A stretch of DNA of 64,000 nucleotides from Antilocapra americana. Lineage: Eukaryota; Chordata; Mammalia; Artiodactyla; Antilocapridae. Below the pieces are notes generated by a model. It worked only from the letters and a program-made list of their open reading frames with translations. It was not told where the DNA came from and did no database searches. The translations under genes were made by a program, and so were the position numbers. The DNA lies in the NCBI GenBank assembly GCA_007570785.1, contig ML660201.1, positions 35,053,405-35,117,404 on the forward strand. The letters run 5' to 3'. How positions within the stretch are numbered: the stretch's first letter is position 1; every line of letters begins with the position of its first letter. Shown here piece by piece: positions 44,499-56,590 of the stretch.

Positions 44499-44499
<1 letters not shown>

Positions 44500-45525
44500 C
44501 TTTCAAAGGTATTCCTGACACCCTGCTTTCCTCTCAGCCCACTTCAGTTCAGGACCCTGGTTTCCTACCCAAAGATAAAGAGTTTCTGTGATGGGTCAAA
44601 AAGTATTTGAAATTCTCAAGCTTCAAAATGAGATTAAATTTATTTGTTCATTTAAATTAACATATTAGTACTGCATCCCATGTAGCACTTGTAGATTGGG
44701 GTAAGTGGATAGCAAAACCATCCATCACCACCCTCTTCTCTACCACAAGAGGATGAGTTGTGATAGTTTCAAAAAGATTGACAGTCACCCACTTACGTGG
44801 TAAGTAATATGCAGAATTAGAATTAGTCAAGTATTCCTAAACTTGCTAGGCATAAAATGTTTCTAGGAATTAATTTTTCTAATTTCAATGGCTATCTTAT
44901 CACGAAGATTTTCTGCTCTTGCTTAAACATCAGCATCATTGGAATGAATCTATTGCTATGCCATTTCTTACCTTGGTTGCTTTGAACTTGTTGACTATGG
45001 TAAAGTGGCAGAACCTTGTTTCTGCTAAAAAAATTAGTTTATTCTACTCATTTTCAAGGTTTTTCTATGTGGTATTAAAAAATACAATGATATAAAGGAA
45101 TAATGTCTTCCTCCCCAAAATAATGATTGTCCCCTTAGCTGAAAGAGAGTTATAAGAAATGTAAAAGGAAGTACATCTTGGGACTGGAATACTTAAGGCA
45201 TTTAGTATTTTATTTTATACTGACGCCTAGTCTGATTACTGCTTCATTGGTTCACCTTAGTAGAAATCAGGGCAAAGAGCACATACAGGTAATTCACAAA
45301 GAAAAAGACAAAGTAATTCTGAATATATGATTGTAGAATTTCTAAATTCCATGTCTTTAGTCATTTGAGTTATATAATTATATTGACAGAAGTATTTTAA
45401 AAGAAATATACCATTGGTAACAATAATACGTTGCAAATGTTACAGAAATAGGTATTCTCATTGCTTACTGCTAGAATGATTTATTGTGGTAAACTTTCTG
45501 TAGCATAATCTGTTAATTTGCAGCC
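44499..45525. other. Unassigned AT-rich intronic stretch
   Basis: No repeat or coding identity. Confidence 0.4.
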
Positions 45526-45529
45526 AAGC

Positions 45530-46010
45530 ACCTTTATATTTGACAAAACTTTTAACCTGGCAGCTCTACTTCTAGAAATTTGTTTTAAGTAGATACTCAG
45601 AGATTTTGTCAAGAATTTTAAGTCCAAAGATGTTCATTGCAGCATTTTATATGACAGTGAAAAAATAGAAACAACCTTATTTCCCAGTCAGAGGGGATTA
45701 ATTAACTATTTTAACAGTATGAGATAATACTCTTCAGCTAGCAAAATAGTTGCTGAAAAAGAACACTTACCATGTGGGGAAATGTTCAGTAGATATTTTT
45801 AAGTGAAAAATCAGGCTATGGGCCAGTGTGAAGACATAATCTCATTTTTATGGAATAAGGACTGGATAGGTAAACAATAAAATCTAAACTATGATCATCT
45901 TTAAGGGTAGCATTATGATTGATTTTTGTGTTTTTCACTTGTGCTTTTCAGTAGTTTTCACATTTTCTGCCTTAAGCATATACGTATTTTGTAAATAGAA
46001 ACAAATACCA
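45530..46010 (+). repeat. Old L1 (L1M) 3' end, sense
   Basis: 'tctacttctagaaatttgtt', 'aaagatgttcattgcagcat', 'aagtgaaaaatcaggctatg' and 'gcttttcagtagttttcaca' are in L1 3' order. Confidence 0.78.
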
Positions 46011-48560
46011 AAAATCTCAACAAAGAACCTATCAAAAGAATGGGTTAAGAAGAAAATTATCTTCAGTGTTGTAGTTGAGACCTCAGTCATTAACATATCA
46101 TCTTCATGATTTTGTACCATTTCCGAGTACTACCTGTGTGATTGTTTAATATCCATAATTAAGCCAACACTTAATTCACTTTGTAAACCTGCCTTTACCT
46201 TAGAAGTAATACATGTGAAATCACAGCTTTGATGTACTAGATTTTTAAAAATGCTATGCAATAATGTGAAACATTACCGTTAAAAATAGATGCTCTTTAT
46301 CAGTCTGCCTCTGACATGATCTCACACCACCGCTGATGTGGGCAGCATGACTCTGGTGACCAGTTCCTTTAAGTTCTGACATTGATGAGATACATCCGTC
46401 TGACACCATCCCTGAAAATAGCCCCAGACTAACCGGAACTGATTTCACCTGAAGTCTGTGCTTCTAACACCCAGCAATCAGGTTTTGGAAATTATAGACA
46501 CACTCAGTAGCTTTCTCAGAGATTACACTTAGCTCTGCAGTATTTTGTCCACTTGTAGGAACAAAAACATGGAACTGAAAAATCATATACTTTTCATTTG
46601 CAAAAGTATGCTTGCTTTGTTTTGTATTTTCTGAAACTTTTCCCTATGAGAGAGAGCAGTTCATAGATGGTTTCAATCTAGAAACTTGCCTATTTACTTG
46701 TATGCATATTGTATTTTAGGGGAAAGTATAGTCTGATTTTTGGTGCAATTTCCTGATGGTTTCTATGATCTCTCTGTGAGGTACTGCCAAGACCTTGTTT
46801 CCATTTCAAGTGAGAAAGGATGTTTAACAAAGAGTGATTGTATCAGTTATACATCAACTGACTGTGGAAAAATAAATGTCCATTAAACCGTTTTTTTTAA
46901 AAAGCAAGGAGGTAATAAATGTCTCCATATTTACGCACAGAATTTTTTTTAAAGACGATTATGTTTGAGGTTTCATGGCTCTGTCTCAGAGAAGAGTTTG
47001 CTCATACAACATAATCATCCTTGTAAAATCATTGAAAACTCCTATTATGAAGTCAGTGTTGCTTTTATTTTCCCACACTCTTGAGAAGAAGCGATTATAT
47101 AGGCATTTGAGTTGAAATCTGTTACTCAAAAAACATAGGATGACCTTTGAGAATGGATGTTGTCATCTGAGAAATGGGGCTAACACAGACCTGCTTTCTG
47201 TTTTCATAAAATGCAAAGATGATGATGATTTATTTTAAAAGTTTAAAGAAAGCAAAGCACCCTTTTTTCTCATTCTTTCTAATAACCTCCACATCTGGAA
47301 TTGACATAATGCCCAGTTGGATGTCCCAGATGTCTGCAACTTCCTACCCATATGCTTAACTTCAAGAGTTTTCCTTAATTGTTCTGTTCTGAAATATGTA
47401 GGTATTTCCCCTTGAAAAACACTTTAGAGGTGTTTCACTATTATGTGTTTTTAAATGAAGATAAATCCTTCTTAGGGAAGCAACTCAGCTAATTTCCAAG
47501 GGGATGCAGATGAGTACAAGCTAAGAAAGTTAGTTGTTTCTTCATGTTTCAGTTCTGCTGTTTGGGAACAGCATTTCTTTCTGGTTGTGTCCTTACTGAT
47601 CTCACCCGTAGCTCCTGGAAATGTGGGGATATGAGTCTCACCTTCTCCTCAGCCATCATTTGTGCCTCCTACATACACACTGCAGGTAAATGAAGATGAC
47701 AATATGCTGTTCATTTATCTTCTCTGAATTTCTAGAGATTTTTTTCACATAATCCAGAAGACTTGACTAGAAACACATGGAATAGAATTTCCCAATCTAT
47801 AAACATCTTTGCATTTTCAGCATTAAATTCCCCACCATTACTGAACTACTAACTGTCTTAATGTTTCATTACCTTTCCTCTAGTCCGTCATTGATATGGC
47901 TTTTGATGATGTGATCTTGTTACAGGGCTCTCTTCCTTGGACTTGATTAACACTTGGCAGCTTTTCAAATAGTTTATTAGACTCTGAGCAGAAACCTCAC
48001 ATTATCAGCTTTCAGCTGTGACCTGGATTACTGGATTGTATCTATACCTCATTATAGAGTCTTTCATCTCTATTTAAGTAGATATTTTTCTTTCCCATAG
48101 AATCTTTCATCTCTATTTAAGTAGATTTTGTTCCTAATCCAGAAGTCACCAGATCTATAGTCTCAAAATTCACTTCTTGTCCTGGCTGTATTTCTTAATC
48201 ACTTTTCTTGGCTCTCTGTCAGTAATACATTTCTTTGTACATAATGGTCTTTCAATAAATACCTACTGAAGAAATGTTTTAACATCCGAGGGGATGGACA
48301 TGACAGTCTAGTATTAAACACTTTTATTTAGCTGTGTACTTTCATTATTCCTAAGTTCATTCATTAATTTAACAAATGTTTTATCTGATTACTGTGCGCT
48401 AACCACCATGTTTCAGATGCTGGGATAAAGCCTAAACTTTTCTGTTTTCTCACAAACAAGCCCATATTTTACCTCCTGGCAATCTTCCTCTTTGCTAACC
48501 CCCAAAACAACTCCGAGTGACTTTTATAGCTTTTTTCCTGCTCAGAGTATTGTATTTGTT
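46011..48560. other. Largest repeat-poor intronic block (2.5 kb)
   Basis: I recognise no transposon over most of this block. It contains a 30-bp imperfect duplication at 48054/48097 and no supported exon. Confidence 0.45.
48054..48126 (+). repeat. 30-bp direct duplication, period 43
   Basis: ATAGAGTCTTTCATCTCTAT and the next 10 bases at 48054-48083 recur at 48097-48126 with one mismatch in 30. Confidence 0.9.
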
Positions 48561-48564
48561 TTCA

Positions 48565-48835
48565 TTATGTTGCTGTGTAAAAATTGCCACAAACTCAGTG
48601 TTTTAAGATACTACCCATGGATTATCTCAAAGTTCCTGTAGATCAGAAATCTGGCATTACTTAACTTAGGTTCTTAGTTCTTAGCATTTAGGTTCTCTGG
48701 GTGCTCGAGGACTTATAGGGCTGGGATTAACTATGCCTGGACTATGTTCTCATGTCACCGCAGCTGTAGAAGTCCTCAAAGCCAGCCATAAAGAGAGAGA
48801 GAAGTTGTCTGGTGTTTGAAGTCTCTGATTAATCA
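48565..48835. repeat. Old interspersed repeat related to the one at 55716
   Basis: 'gctgtgtaaaaattgccaca' and 'aactcagtgttttaagatac' share layout with the repeat at 55716-56215. The family is not named. Confidence 0.45.
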
Positions 48836-49022
48836 GCACTTCACTGGCAGTCCACTGGTTAAGAGTTAGCTTTCCAGTGCTGAGGGTGTGGGGTCCATCC
48901 CTGATTCAGGAGCCAAGGCCCCACATGCCTCTCCGCTGAAAAATCAAAACATAAACAACAGAAGCAATATTGTAACAGATTCAATAAAGACTTTATGAAT
49001 GGTCCATGTCAAAAAAATCTTT
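48836..49022 (+). repeat. CHR-type tRNA SINE with typical long tail
   Basis: 'cacttcactggcagtccact', 'gggtccatccctgattcagg' and the tail 'gcaatattgtaacagattca' then 'aataaagactttatgaatgg'. Confidence 0.85.
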
Positions 49023-49173
49023 TCAAAAGAGAGTATCTTAATCACCTTAGTTAGTCCCATCCAGGATAACCATCATTTTCTATTAAAGTCAACTGAGTAA
49101 GCTTAAATTACGTCTGCAGAATCTCTTCATTCTTGTCATATACTATCAATTAGAAGCAAGTCATAGAGTCCCC

Positions 49174-49391
49174 CCAGATTTCCCTGCTGGCTCAGTGGTA
49201 AAGAATTGGCCTATTAATGCTGGAGACGCAAATTTGATCCCTGGGTCGAAAATACTCCCTGGAGGAGGAAATGGCAACCCACTGCCATATTCTTACCTGG
49301 GAAATCCCATGGACAGAGGAGCCTGGCAGGCTACAGTCCATGGGGTTACAAAAGAGTTGGACACAACTTAGCAGCTAAACAGCAACAACAA
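49174..49391 (+). repeat. Bov-tA SINE with target-site duplication
   Basis: From 'agatttccctgctggctcag' to 'gttggacacaacttagcagc'. Flanks CATAGAGTCCCC and CATAGAGTTCCCC. Confidence 0.93.
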
Positions 49392-49650
49392 CATAGAGTT
49401 CCCCACCCTTAAGGGCAAGTGAGTAGAATGTTAGTCACTGTGGGTCATCCTAGTTTCTGCCACAGTTGTTCTGCCCCAATTCCAGTGTTCTTCATAGAAC
49501 TCCTTCAAGTAACCTTTTAAGAGAAACTCTGCCTTATCGTTCTGCCTAAAATAAGCTTCTCCTTATTTGGAATTTGGTTTTTTCTGTAACAGTACCTTGC
49601 ATTTTACCATCATAGAACATCACACAATCTGAAATTACCTTGAAATTACC

Positions 49651-50018
49651 GTTCAGTTCAGTCACTCAGTCGTGTACGAATCTTTGCAGCCCCATGGACT
49701 GCAGCATGCTAGGCCTCCCTGTCCATCACCAACTCCCGGAATTTACCCAAACTCATGTCCACTGAGTCAGTGATGCCATCCAACCATCTAATCCTCTGTC
49801 ATCTCCTTCTCCTCCTGCCCTCAATCTTTCCCAGCATCAGGGTCTTTTCAAATGAGTCAGCTCTTTGCATCAGGTGGCCTAAGTGTTAGAGTTTCAGCCT
49901 CAACATCAGTCCTTCCAATGAACATTCAGTACTGATCTCCTTTAGGATGGACTGGTTGGATCTCCTTGCAGTCCAAGGGACTTTCAAAAGTCTTCTCCAA
50001 CAACACAGTAGAAAAGCA
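49651..50018 (-). mobile_element. BovB LINE 3' fragment, antisense
   Basis: From 'gttcagttcagtcactcagt' through 'caatctttcccagcatcagg' to 'aaaagtcttctccaacaaca'. 5' truncated, no coding capacity. Confidence 0.92.
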
Positions 50019-50029
50019 TGACTTCTTCA

Positions 50030-50190
50030 TACTAGTTGATATTTGTTCCCTTGTTACCTGCCTCCCTCTCCTGATTCATTTATTTAAGAGCAAGGACCAT
50101 GTCTTTTGCATTCACCACTTGGCCAATACTTAAGCATAATACTAGGCACACAATAGATGTTCAACTAAATATTGACTAAATCACTAAATG
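50030..50190 (+). repeat. L2 3' end fragment
   Basis: 'agcaaggaccatgtcttttg', 'actaggcacacaatagatgt' and 'tcaactaaatattgactaaa'. Confidence 0.65.
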
Positions 50191-51435
50191 GAGAGGCCAA
50201 GGCATTTATGCTCTTTGGATGCTTAAATGCTCATATTCTACAAAGGTGTGTGTTTCCTCCTTTGTTTTCCCTGAGGCAAAGTGCACCAGTGGAACAGACA
50301 TCTTAGTCTGAGACCAGAATCAAACTGCTGATCCTCCTGTTTTATAGTGTGGATTTCACATGAGAGTCACAGAATGCCGGGAGCCATAAACCTTCCCTCT
50401 GGTCACTCCCTGCCTGTCTCTCCCATCACAGGGTTGGAAGATGAAGTACCGAAATTAAGTTCACTCACTGCCTCTAATAGTCATTAGATATTTGATGGAC
50501 TCCTGGTTTTCAGTGGCTTTGCCTGCCAGATGTACTTTGATTTCAGCATTCTTGGGATATGAAAAGAGATCGAGATGTATCTACCCCCATGAACATGTTC
50601 TCCTCTGTTAGCAGGAGCAAAATTAGTGGGCATTGAAGATGTGGAGGGCACAGGGCCAGGTAGCAATTTAATTTCCCAGAGCAACAATTCTCTGATGACC
50701 CCATCAGGACTTTTCATGATGGAGTCATCAGAAAATTCTTGCTTCTCTTATCAGTTCTTCCTAGAACACATGATTAGACATTTATGTCTAACTGTGCCTG
50801 CTATTATGGTGAGATGAACTGCAATGGAACCTTGAAATTGAGAGGCAGTGAGTATCCTGGATCTGAGGAACAGGAAATTGGACATTTTCTATGCAGGCTT
50901 TGAAACTGCTGGAGACATTTTACAAAGCTCTTCACTTTGTTGCCAAAATGGGATTACAAATATACTGGGTTTATTTGAAGTCTTTTCATAAGCATTGAAC
51001 CACAAAATTGTAATCAGAGGTGTTAAAGAGGTGTTCTTTCAGAAAAGGACATGCAGTAATAGTATTTTCTACTTTGCCACCTTTCACCAAATGAGGGAGG
51101 CTATTATAAACCAATCTAACCCAGCTATGCAAAGGAAGATATTTTACAGGTCTTCTGACATGCTTCACCAACCCAGACTCCCCATGATCATTATTTGAAT
51201 TTACTTCTTCAATGATTCAAGCGTACAGTCTGCCGAAACTTGGATAATAGAGTGTTGTTTACTGATTAAATTTTGTGGTTAACTTTTTGTGTTTACCCTT
51301 TGTGAAAATATGCATAAAACATTATAGTTCTTTTCTCCCCAGCTTGTGAGTAGTTCTCTCTTTTATAATTGACTTCTATTCAGGGAACACCTCCCATCCG
51401 TGTCTGACCTCCAATTTGAACAGTAATAACACCTA
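50191..51435. other. Unassigned intronic stretch
   Basis: No repeat identity and no exon with splice signals plus protein similarity. Confidence 0.4.
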
Positions 51436-51660
51436 ACAGATACGAAGCCTTGACCACATGCCAGACACTAAGCCTAGTACTTTACATATATTATCATATT
51501 TAATCCTCATAATAAGCTTGTAAGCTAGTTATTTTTACCCACATTTTAATAAGCAACCTAAAAGAGAGAGAGAGAATTTCAGTTTTTTCAAGGTCAGTCA
51601 GTCAGTCAGAAGCAACCTGGATTTGAATTCCAGATTGTATGACTTAGCCTCCAAGTAAAA
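51436..51660 (+). repeat. MIR SINE
   Basis: 'ccacatgccagacactaagc', 'catatttaatcctcataata' and 'ggatttgaattccagattgt'. A GAGA run and a GTCA repeat are embedded. Confidence 0.82.
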
Positions 51661-51904
51661 GAAATAAATTGATTTTTAAAAACTCAGCACTTTCATGCAA
51701 TTGCTGAAAATAATAGTGATTTTCTATCAATATAGAAGGCTCTGGAGAGTAAGTAGAAAGTTTATCAATCCTGCCTTTTTTCTAGGAAGACAGATATGTG
51801 TGTATTGTACTCAGTCTTTTTTGAATCTCTTTTAATGTAGCCTGTTCCTTTATTCCTAAAATTTATTAGGGGAAAAGAAAGATCAGCTGACACTCGGTTC
51901 TTAG

Positions 51905-52185
51905 TGTTATTGGAGTCTAATTGATTTACACTGTTGTGTTAGTTTCTGCTGTACAGCGATGTGAATCGGTTATACAGATACACATATCCACTCCTTTTAA
52001 GGTTATTTTCTCGTATAGGTCATTACAAAATATTGAGTAGAGTTACCTGTGCTCTATAATAGGTCCTTATTAGTTATCTATTTTATATATAGATAAGTGT
52101 ATATGTCAATCCCAATGTATCCCTGCCCCCACTGTTTTCCCCTTGGTAACCATGTTTGTTTTCTACAACTGTCACATCGTGTATT
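51905..52185 (-). repeat. L1 3' region, antisense
   Basis: 'attggagtctaattgattta', 'tgttagtttctgctgtacag' and 'aataggtccttattagttat' match the L1 3' region also present at 20420 and 43300. Confidence 0.88.
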
Positions 52186-52556
52186 TTCTAGTTAGAATTT
52201 TGGTGAATGTGTCTTTATTCACTGGTAACAAGTAAGATTTATGATAGCTTCACTCATTTAGGTTCTACTGTATCAATACTAAGGTGTCCTGATTTCACTT
52301 TTAGAAACATACTTCAAGCCTCACGGTGTTCAGAGGATGGTTAAGAACAGGAAATGTTCGTCTTTCTTGCGTGTCCTTTTTAGTGTGTAATCAAGCCAAT
52401 AGGAGGACTTGAAAACATGTCTTGCATAATGAGCACCTTCCTGGGTTCAGTGACCCCAGAATTAGAACAAAGTTGCTCTTGGGAGAAAAAAAAAGCACCC
52501 ACAAAAGCATGCATGAACTTTGACCTTGCAAAGGTTTTTTCAATGAAAAATTAAAC

Positions 52557-52752
52557 CAGGGGTTGCTAAATATTTTAGGCTTTGTGGACTTTGCAGCCTG
52601 TGTAGCAACTACTTAATTCTGTCATTGTAGCAAAAGCTGCCATAGGCATTATGCAAAGGAATGGGCATGACTGTCTGTGTTCCAGTAAAACTTTACTTAC
52701 AAATCAAGCAACTGGAAGATTTGACTCCAGGGCTATAGTTTGCCAACCCCTG
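52557..52752. repeat. hAT-type MITE, complete, with TIRs
   Basis: Ends CAGGGGTTG and CAACCCCTG are inverted copies. The inside reads 'aatattttaggctttgtgga' and 'ttccagtaaaactttactta'. Flanks AATTAAAC / AGTTAAAT fit an 8-bp target duplication. Confidence 0.85.
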
Positions 52753-53079
52753 AGTTAAATAATATATCACATCATAACAGAAATAATTTTTTACTTTCCA
52801 CAAAATTGCCCTTTGAATATCAGATGTTACTTTTACAAGCCCAAAGGTTTTTAACACATAACTTAGACTGTCCATGTCCATTCTGTGAACAGTGGGACAT
52901 AATGGTGGTTAATAGTGTTGACAGTGGAGACCATCATTACATAACCCAGAAGTCAGGTGTGTGCTGTTGAAGTCTTAATATACTTGACTCATTTCAGTCT
53001 TTTTTTTTCTTTTTGATTGGTTGATTTTATAGGAGAAAAGTACATTTTAGTAAAGAAAGAAGTCGACAGTGAATTTATC

Positions 53080-53617
53080 TTACCACTGTACACCTCGGAC
53101 AAGTCACTTACCTTCCGTAAGCATCGCTGTGCTTCTCTGTAGAATGGGAATAGTACAGCATGTGCTTTACTGCATTTTTTGTGGTACCGTGCTAAGACTC
53201 AGCACTTCTATTCTCTGGTACCTACCCAAGAGAACTGAGTTTATTTGTCCACTAAATGATATTGCCAAGAATATTTATATAAATGTCATTGCCAGTAGTT
53301 TAAGATTGGGAGCAACCCAAATATCTATCGATAAACTATATCAAGTGATACACAAACTGTAGTATATTTATACAGTGTAATATTCAAGCAGTTTAAAAAT
53401 GAAGAATAACACTGGTGCATTCAACAACAAAAATGAATTTCATAGACATTTATCTTGAATTTCACTTATGTTGAAATTAAGTGACATTTGTCTTGAAATT
53501 CAAGATCAGGAAAAACTCATCTATGGTGACACAGACCAGAATAATGATTGCATCAGCAGAGGGGGAGGGGAAACTGAGTAGGTATTGATTTGAAGGTACT
53601 CAGATGCTAGGAATGTT
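53080..53617 (+). repeat. Old L1 (L1M) 3' end, sense
   Basis: 'attgggagcaacccaaatat', 'gtgtaatattcaagcagttt' and 'aaaaactcatctatggtgac' are in L1 ORF2-end and 3' UTR order. Confidence 0.75.
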
Positions 53618-53656
53618 CTATTCCAGTAACATCCAAAATGGCAGCCGCTTACCTAT
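53618..53656. repeat. hAT-Charlie MITE, left part
   Basis: 'gttctattccagtaacatcc' and the AT-rich centre precede the L1 insertion. The right part is at 54253-54326. Confidence 0.5.
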
Positions 53657-53669
53657 TGAATTAAATTTT
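53657..53669. repeat. L1 target-site duplication, left copy
   Basis: TGAATTAAATTTT, repeated exactly at 54240-54252. Confidence 0.9.
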
Positions 53670-54239
53670 TTTTCAGTGTTTTTTTTTTTTTATTGTTTTT
53701 GCCATACAATGCCATGATATCACCATGGGTTTACATATGCTCCCCCTCCAGAACCCCCCTCTCTCCTCCCTCCCCCCGGGAAATCTCGATGCACCAGCCC
53801 CGAGCATCAATCCTGGGCTGGCGATTGATTACACATATGATAATTAACATGTTTCAATGCCATTCTCCCATATCATCCCACCCTTACCCTCATCCACAGA
53901 GTCCATGAGTCTATTCTATACATCTGTGTTCCTTTTGCTGTCTCGCATGTTGGGTTCTCGTTACCGTCTTTCTAAATTCCATATATATGCGTTAATATAC
54001 TGTATTGTTGTTTTTGCTTCTGGCTTACTTCACTCTGGATAATGGGCTCCAGTTCCGTCCACCTGAGTAGAACTGCTTCAAATGAATTTTTTTTAATGCT
54101 GAATAATATTCCATTGTTTATATGTACCACAGCTTTCTTATCCATTCGTCAGTTGATGGGCATCTAGGTTGCTACCAGAATTGAAAGAGCCACGTGTACC
54201 CCAATGTTCATTGCTGCATTGTTTACAATAGCCAGGACA
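53670..54239 (-). mobile_element. Young L1, 5' truncated, antisense, with target-site duplication
   Basis: The poly-T at 53670-53692 is the reversed tail, then 'ttgccatacaatgccatgat' (3' end). Further in are 'gctgaataatattccattgt' and 'ttcattgctgcattgtttac' from the ORF2 end. About 570 bp, flanked by a perfect 13-bp duplication: a textbook target-primed insertion. Confidence 0.95.
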
Positions 54240-54252
54240 TGAATTAAATTTT
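54240..54252. repeat. L1 target-site duplication, right copy
   Basis: TGAATTAAATTTT, matching 53657-53669. Confidence 0.9.
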
Positions 54253-54326
54253 AAATTCAGTTCACACTAGTCACATCTCAAGTGTTCAGTAGCTATGTAT
54301 GTCTTGTGATTGTCAAAGTGGACAAT
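54253..54326. repeat. hAT-Charlie MITE, right part
   Basis: 'cacatctcaagtgttcagta' and 'gtcaaagtggacaat' are the far end of the MITE interrupted by the L1. Confidence 0.6.
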
Positions 54327-54483
54327 ATATAGGTTTGTAACTCATTACCCCACAAGTTACTTGGGCTTGAAACAACACACATTTATTATCTCATAACTCT
54401 GGAGGGTCAGGAATTAAGCATCACTTAGCTAGGTCTTCTTTCCCAGGGTTCCTCACAGGCTACAGTCAAGATATTGTCTGCAG
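54325..54483 (+). repeat. 159-bp perfect direct duplication, copy A
   Basis: Identical over 159 bases to 55716-55874. It starts ATATATAGGTTTGTAACTCA and ends TATTGTCTGCAG. GGACAAT occurs at both borders (54320-54326 and 54483-54489). Here the sequence does not continue into the rest of the old repeat, so this copy looks derived. Confidence 0.97.
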
Positions 54484-55325
54484 GACAATGAATGCAGACG
54501 CTTCACCAAGTCCTTTTGGACAGTGCTATTTATTTACTGTATCTTGAGTAGGATTGTGTTTTCATGATGTACCTCTGTGAAAATTAACCAAGTTATGCCC
54601 TTGGAGTTTATACTTTACCTCATAAAATATGCTTCAATATAAATACGTTTTGCCTTGTAAAATAAGAGGAAAGTGAGCAAGAAAGAGAAAAAATCAAAGA
54701 AAACAAAAAGTATAAATAAGGGCTTTTTAAATTTTAATTTTGACATTAATATGGAACATGACCTCAGGAAGAAAAAGCGTAAGAGCTCTGTGCAGAAATA
54801 TCAAATAAAACTTTCAAGCTAGAGATTATTTCTCATTAACTTTAATAATTAAGCTCCTTTTAGGTTTACAGGCTTAGCAAATTATCAAACCAAAAATAAA
54901 AACCGTAGGCAAGTTTCTTCAAATTCTGAAGCATTCATGAGTGCTCTTCTGGTATCATTGCCTTTGTTACATCCCTTTGTAACTAATCTGTTTTGCTAAT
55001 AAGATTCCATCATGCAGTACAGTTTCAATCATTTTCTGTCCAGCACCAGCATCTTTGTTTGTGTAGAGATGTGTGAGCCCCCATCGTGCACAAATGTATT
55101 CAGAGTAATGAGTTAGATTAGAGTGATCTGATTTCTGTTTTATGAAAGTTAATAGAAAGTATAACTTCAGTCTTTGTTACAGAAACCTGATTAACCTATT
55201 GCTTTATCTTTCATGTGCCACAAAGAATCCCTTTCAACATATAGTAGCTTTTAGATTATCAAGAAGCATAAAAGAAGCAGTCTGAGAATTGTAGGCCAAT
55301 TGTAGGTCTCTCACACTGGATATAA
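54484..55325. other. Unassigned intronic stretch between the duplicated copies
   Basis: The first bases ('gacaatgaatgcag') may complete the hAT end at 54326. The rest is AT-rich, unassigned. Confidence 0.4.
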
Positions 55326-55715
55326 ACACATGTGTTTGAGCAGAGTAGAATGAATCAGAAGAGCTATGTGACCTTGGATAACTTCTTACCCTCTCTGAGC
55401 TTCCTCTCTTCCTGCCTTCCCTTGCTCTGCCAGAAGAGTTGTTTCCCTTCTGTTTGTTCCCAGCACAAGACATGGCAACCACGGAGCAGCAGAGAGCACA
55501 GTGACTCTGTAATTTAGTACCATGCATATCCTCTCTCTCTGGAGTGTGAGCATCTGGGGTCCATGAAGTATTATTGTTTCTAATAATACATGAAGTATTA
55601 TGTATTATTGTTTCCTTAACACATAGACCACTGCCTGGCCTGAGGGATATCTGAAAAAAGGTTTATTGAATAACTGAGTCAGTGAGTGAATGAAAGAATG
55701 AAGGAGTGCCCTATT
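55326..55715 (+). repeat. Probable L2 3' fragment
   Basis: 'agaccactgcctggcctgag' and 'gtttattgaataactgagtc' followed by GAATG units resemble the L2 3' end. 'catgaagtattat' occurs twice near 55563 and 55590. Confidence 0.5.
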
Positions 55716-56215
55716 ATATATAGGTTTGTAACTCATTACCCCACAAGTTACTTGGGCTTGAAACAACACACATTTATTATCTCATAACTCTGGAGGGTCA
55801 GGAATTAAGCATCACTTAGCTAGGTCTTCTTTCCCAGGGTTCCTCACAGGCTACAGTCAAGATATTGTCTGCAGCTACAATCCTCCCAACTAGGGCTGAC
55901 TCTGCTTCCAGACTCACTCTGTGGTTGTTGACAGGATTCAGGTCCTTGTGGGCTCTTGGGCTGTGCGTTTCCAACATGGAAGTGGGACTTGGCAGCAGGA
56001 CAGCTTAAACCAGCAAGGGTGCTTGCTAGAAAGACTGACTTTGCTATAATTTTTATAAGCTAGTCACTGAATTGACATACGGTAGCTTTTTCTGTGTTTA
56101 TTTGTTAGAACCAAGCTGCTTGTTGCAGTCATCACTCAAGGGAAAGAGATGACACGAGGATATGAATCTTGAGGTGAGAATCATTGGGGCCCTGTCAGAA
56201 GTGGCCTACTGCAAG
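55716..56215. repeat. Old interspersed repeat with the source copy (B) of the 159-bp duplication
   Basis: 'cttgaaacaacacacattta' and 'tcataactctggagggtcag' continue past 55874 into 'gcttccagactcactctgtg' and 'gttgttgacaggattcaggt'. This is the full layout of an old mammalian repeat whose name I cannot give. Bases 55716-55874 are the copy identical to 54325-54483. Confidence 0.75.
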
Positions 56216-56289
56216 TGCCTCCTTCACAGGACTGTGAGGAAGTTCAGAAAGAAACAGTGTCTGTGAAACATACCCTTGCTGTTTGCTTT

Positions 56290-56590
56290 TCCTAATTATC
56301 CTTTTTCCTAGAATGAATTTCCTCACATCCTACTTAGATTTCATATTTTAGCTTAAGTGCTGCCACCTCCAAGGGGCCTGCACTGAATATGAAAGTGTGA
56401 CCCTTGAGCCATTCTTTTAATCCAGCACCCATTTTTTTTTTCCTTTTTGGCACAAATTGCCATTCAGATATTTAACTTACTGTCAACCTCCTACACAAGA
56501 AAGTGAGCTTCATGAGGAGAGGAGCCCAGCCTGTCTGATCTCTCCTCCCTAACCAGCACCTCACAGATATTAGGCCCCAGTAACTATGTG
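56290..56590 (+). repeat. L2 3' fragment
   Basis: 'tagcttaagtgctgccacct', 'ccaaggggcctgcactgaat' and 'acctcacagatattaggccc'. Confidence 0.6.

Noticed and set aside
55332..55517. Open frames on both strands near 55.2-55.5 kb as small genes
   Set aside because: Short, without splice or initiation support, next to an L2-like fragment.
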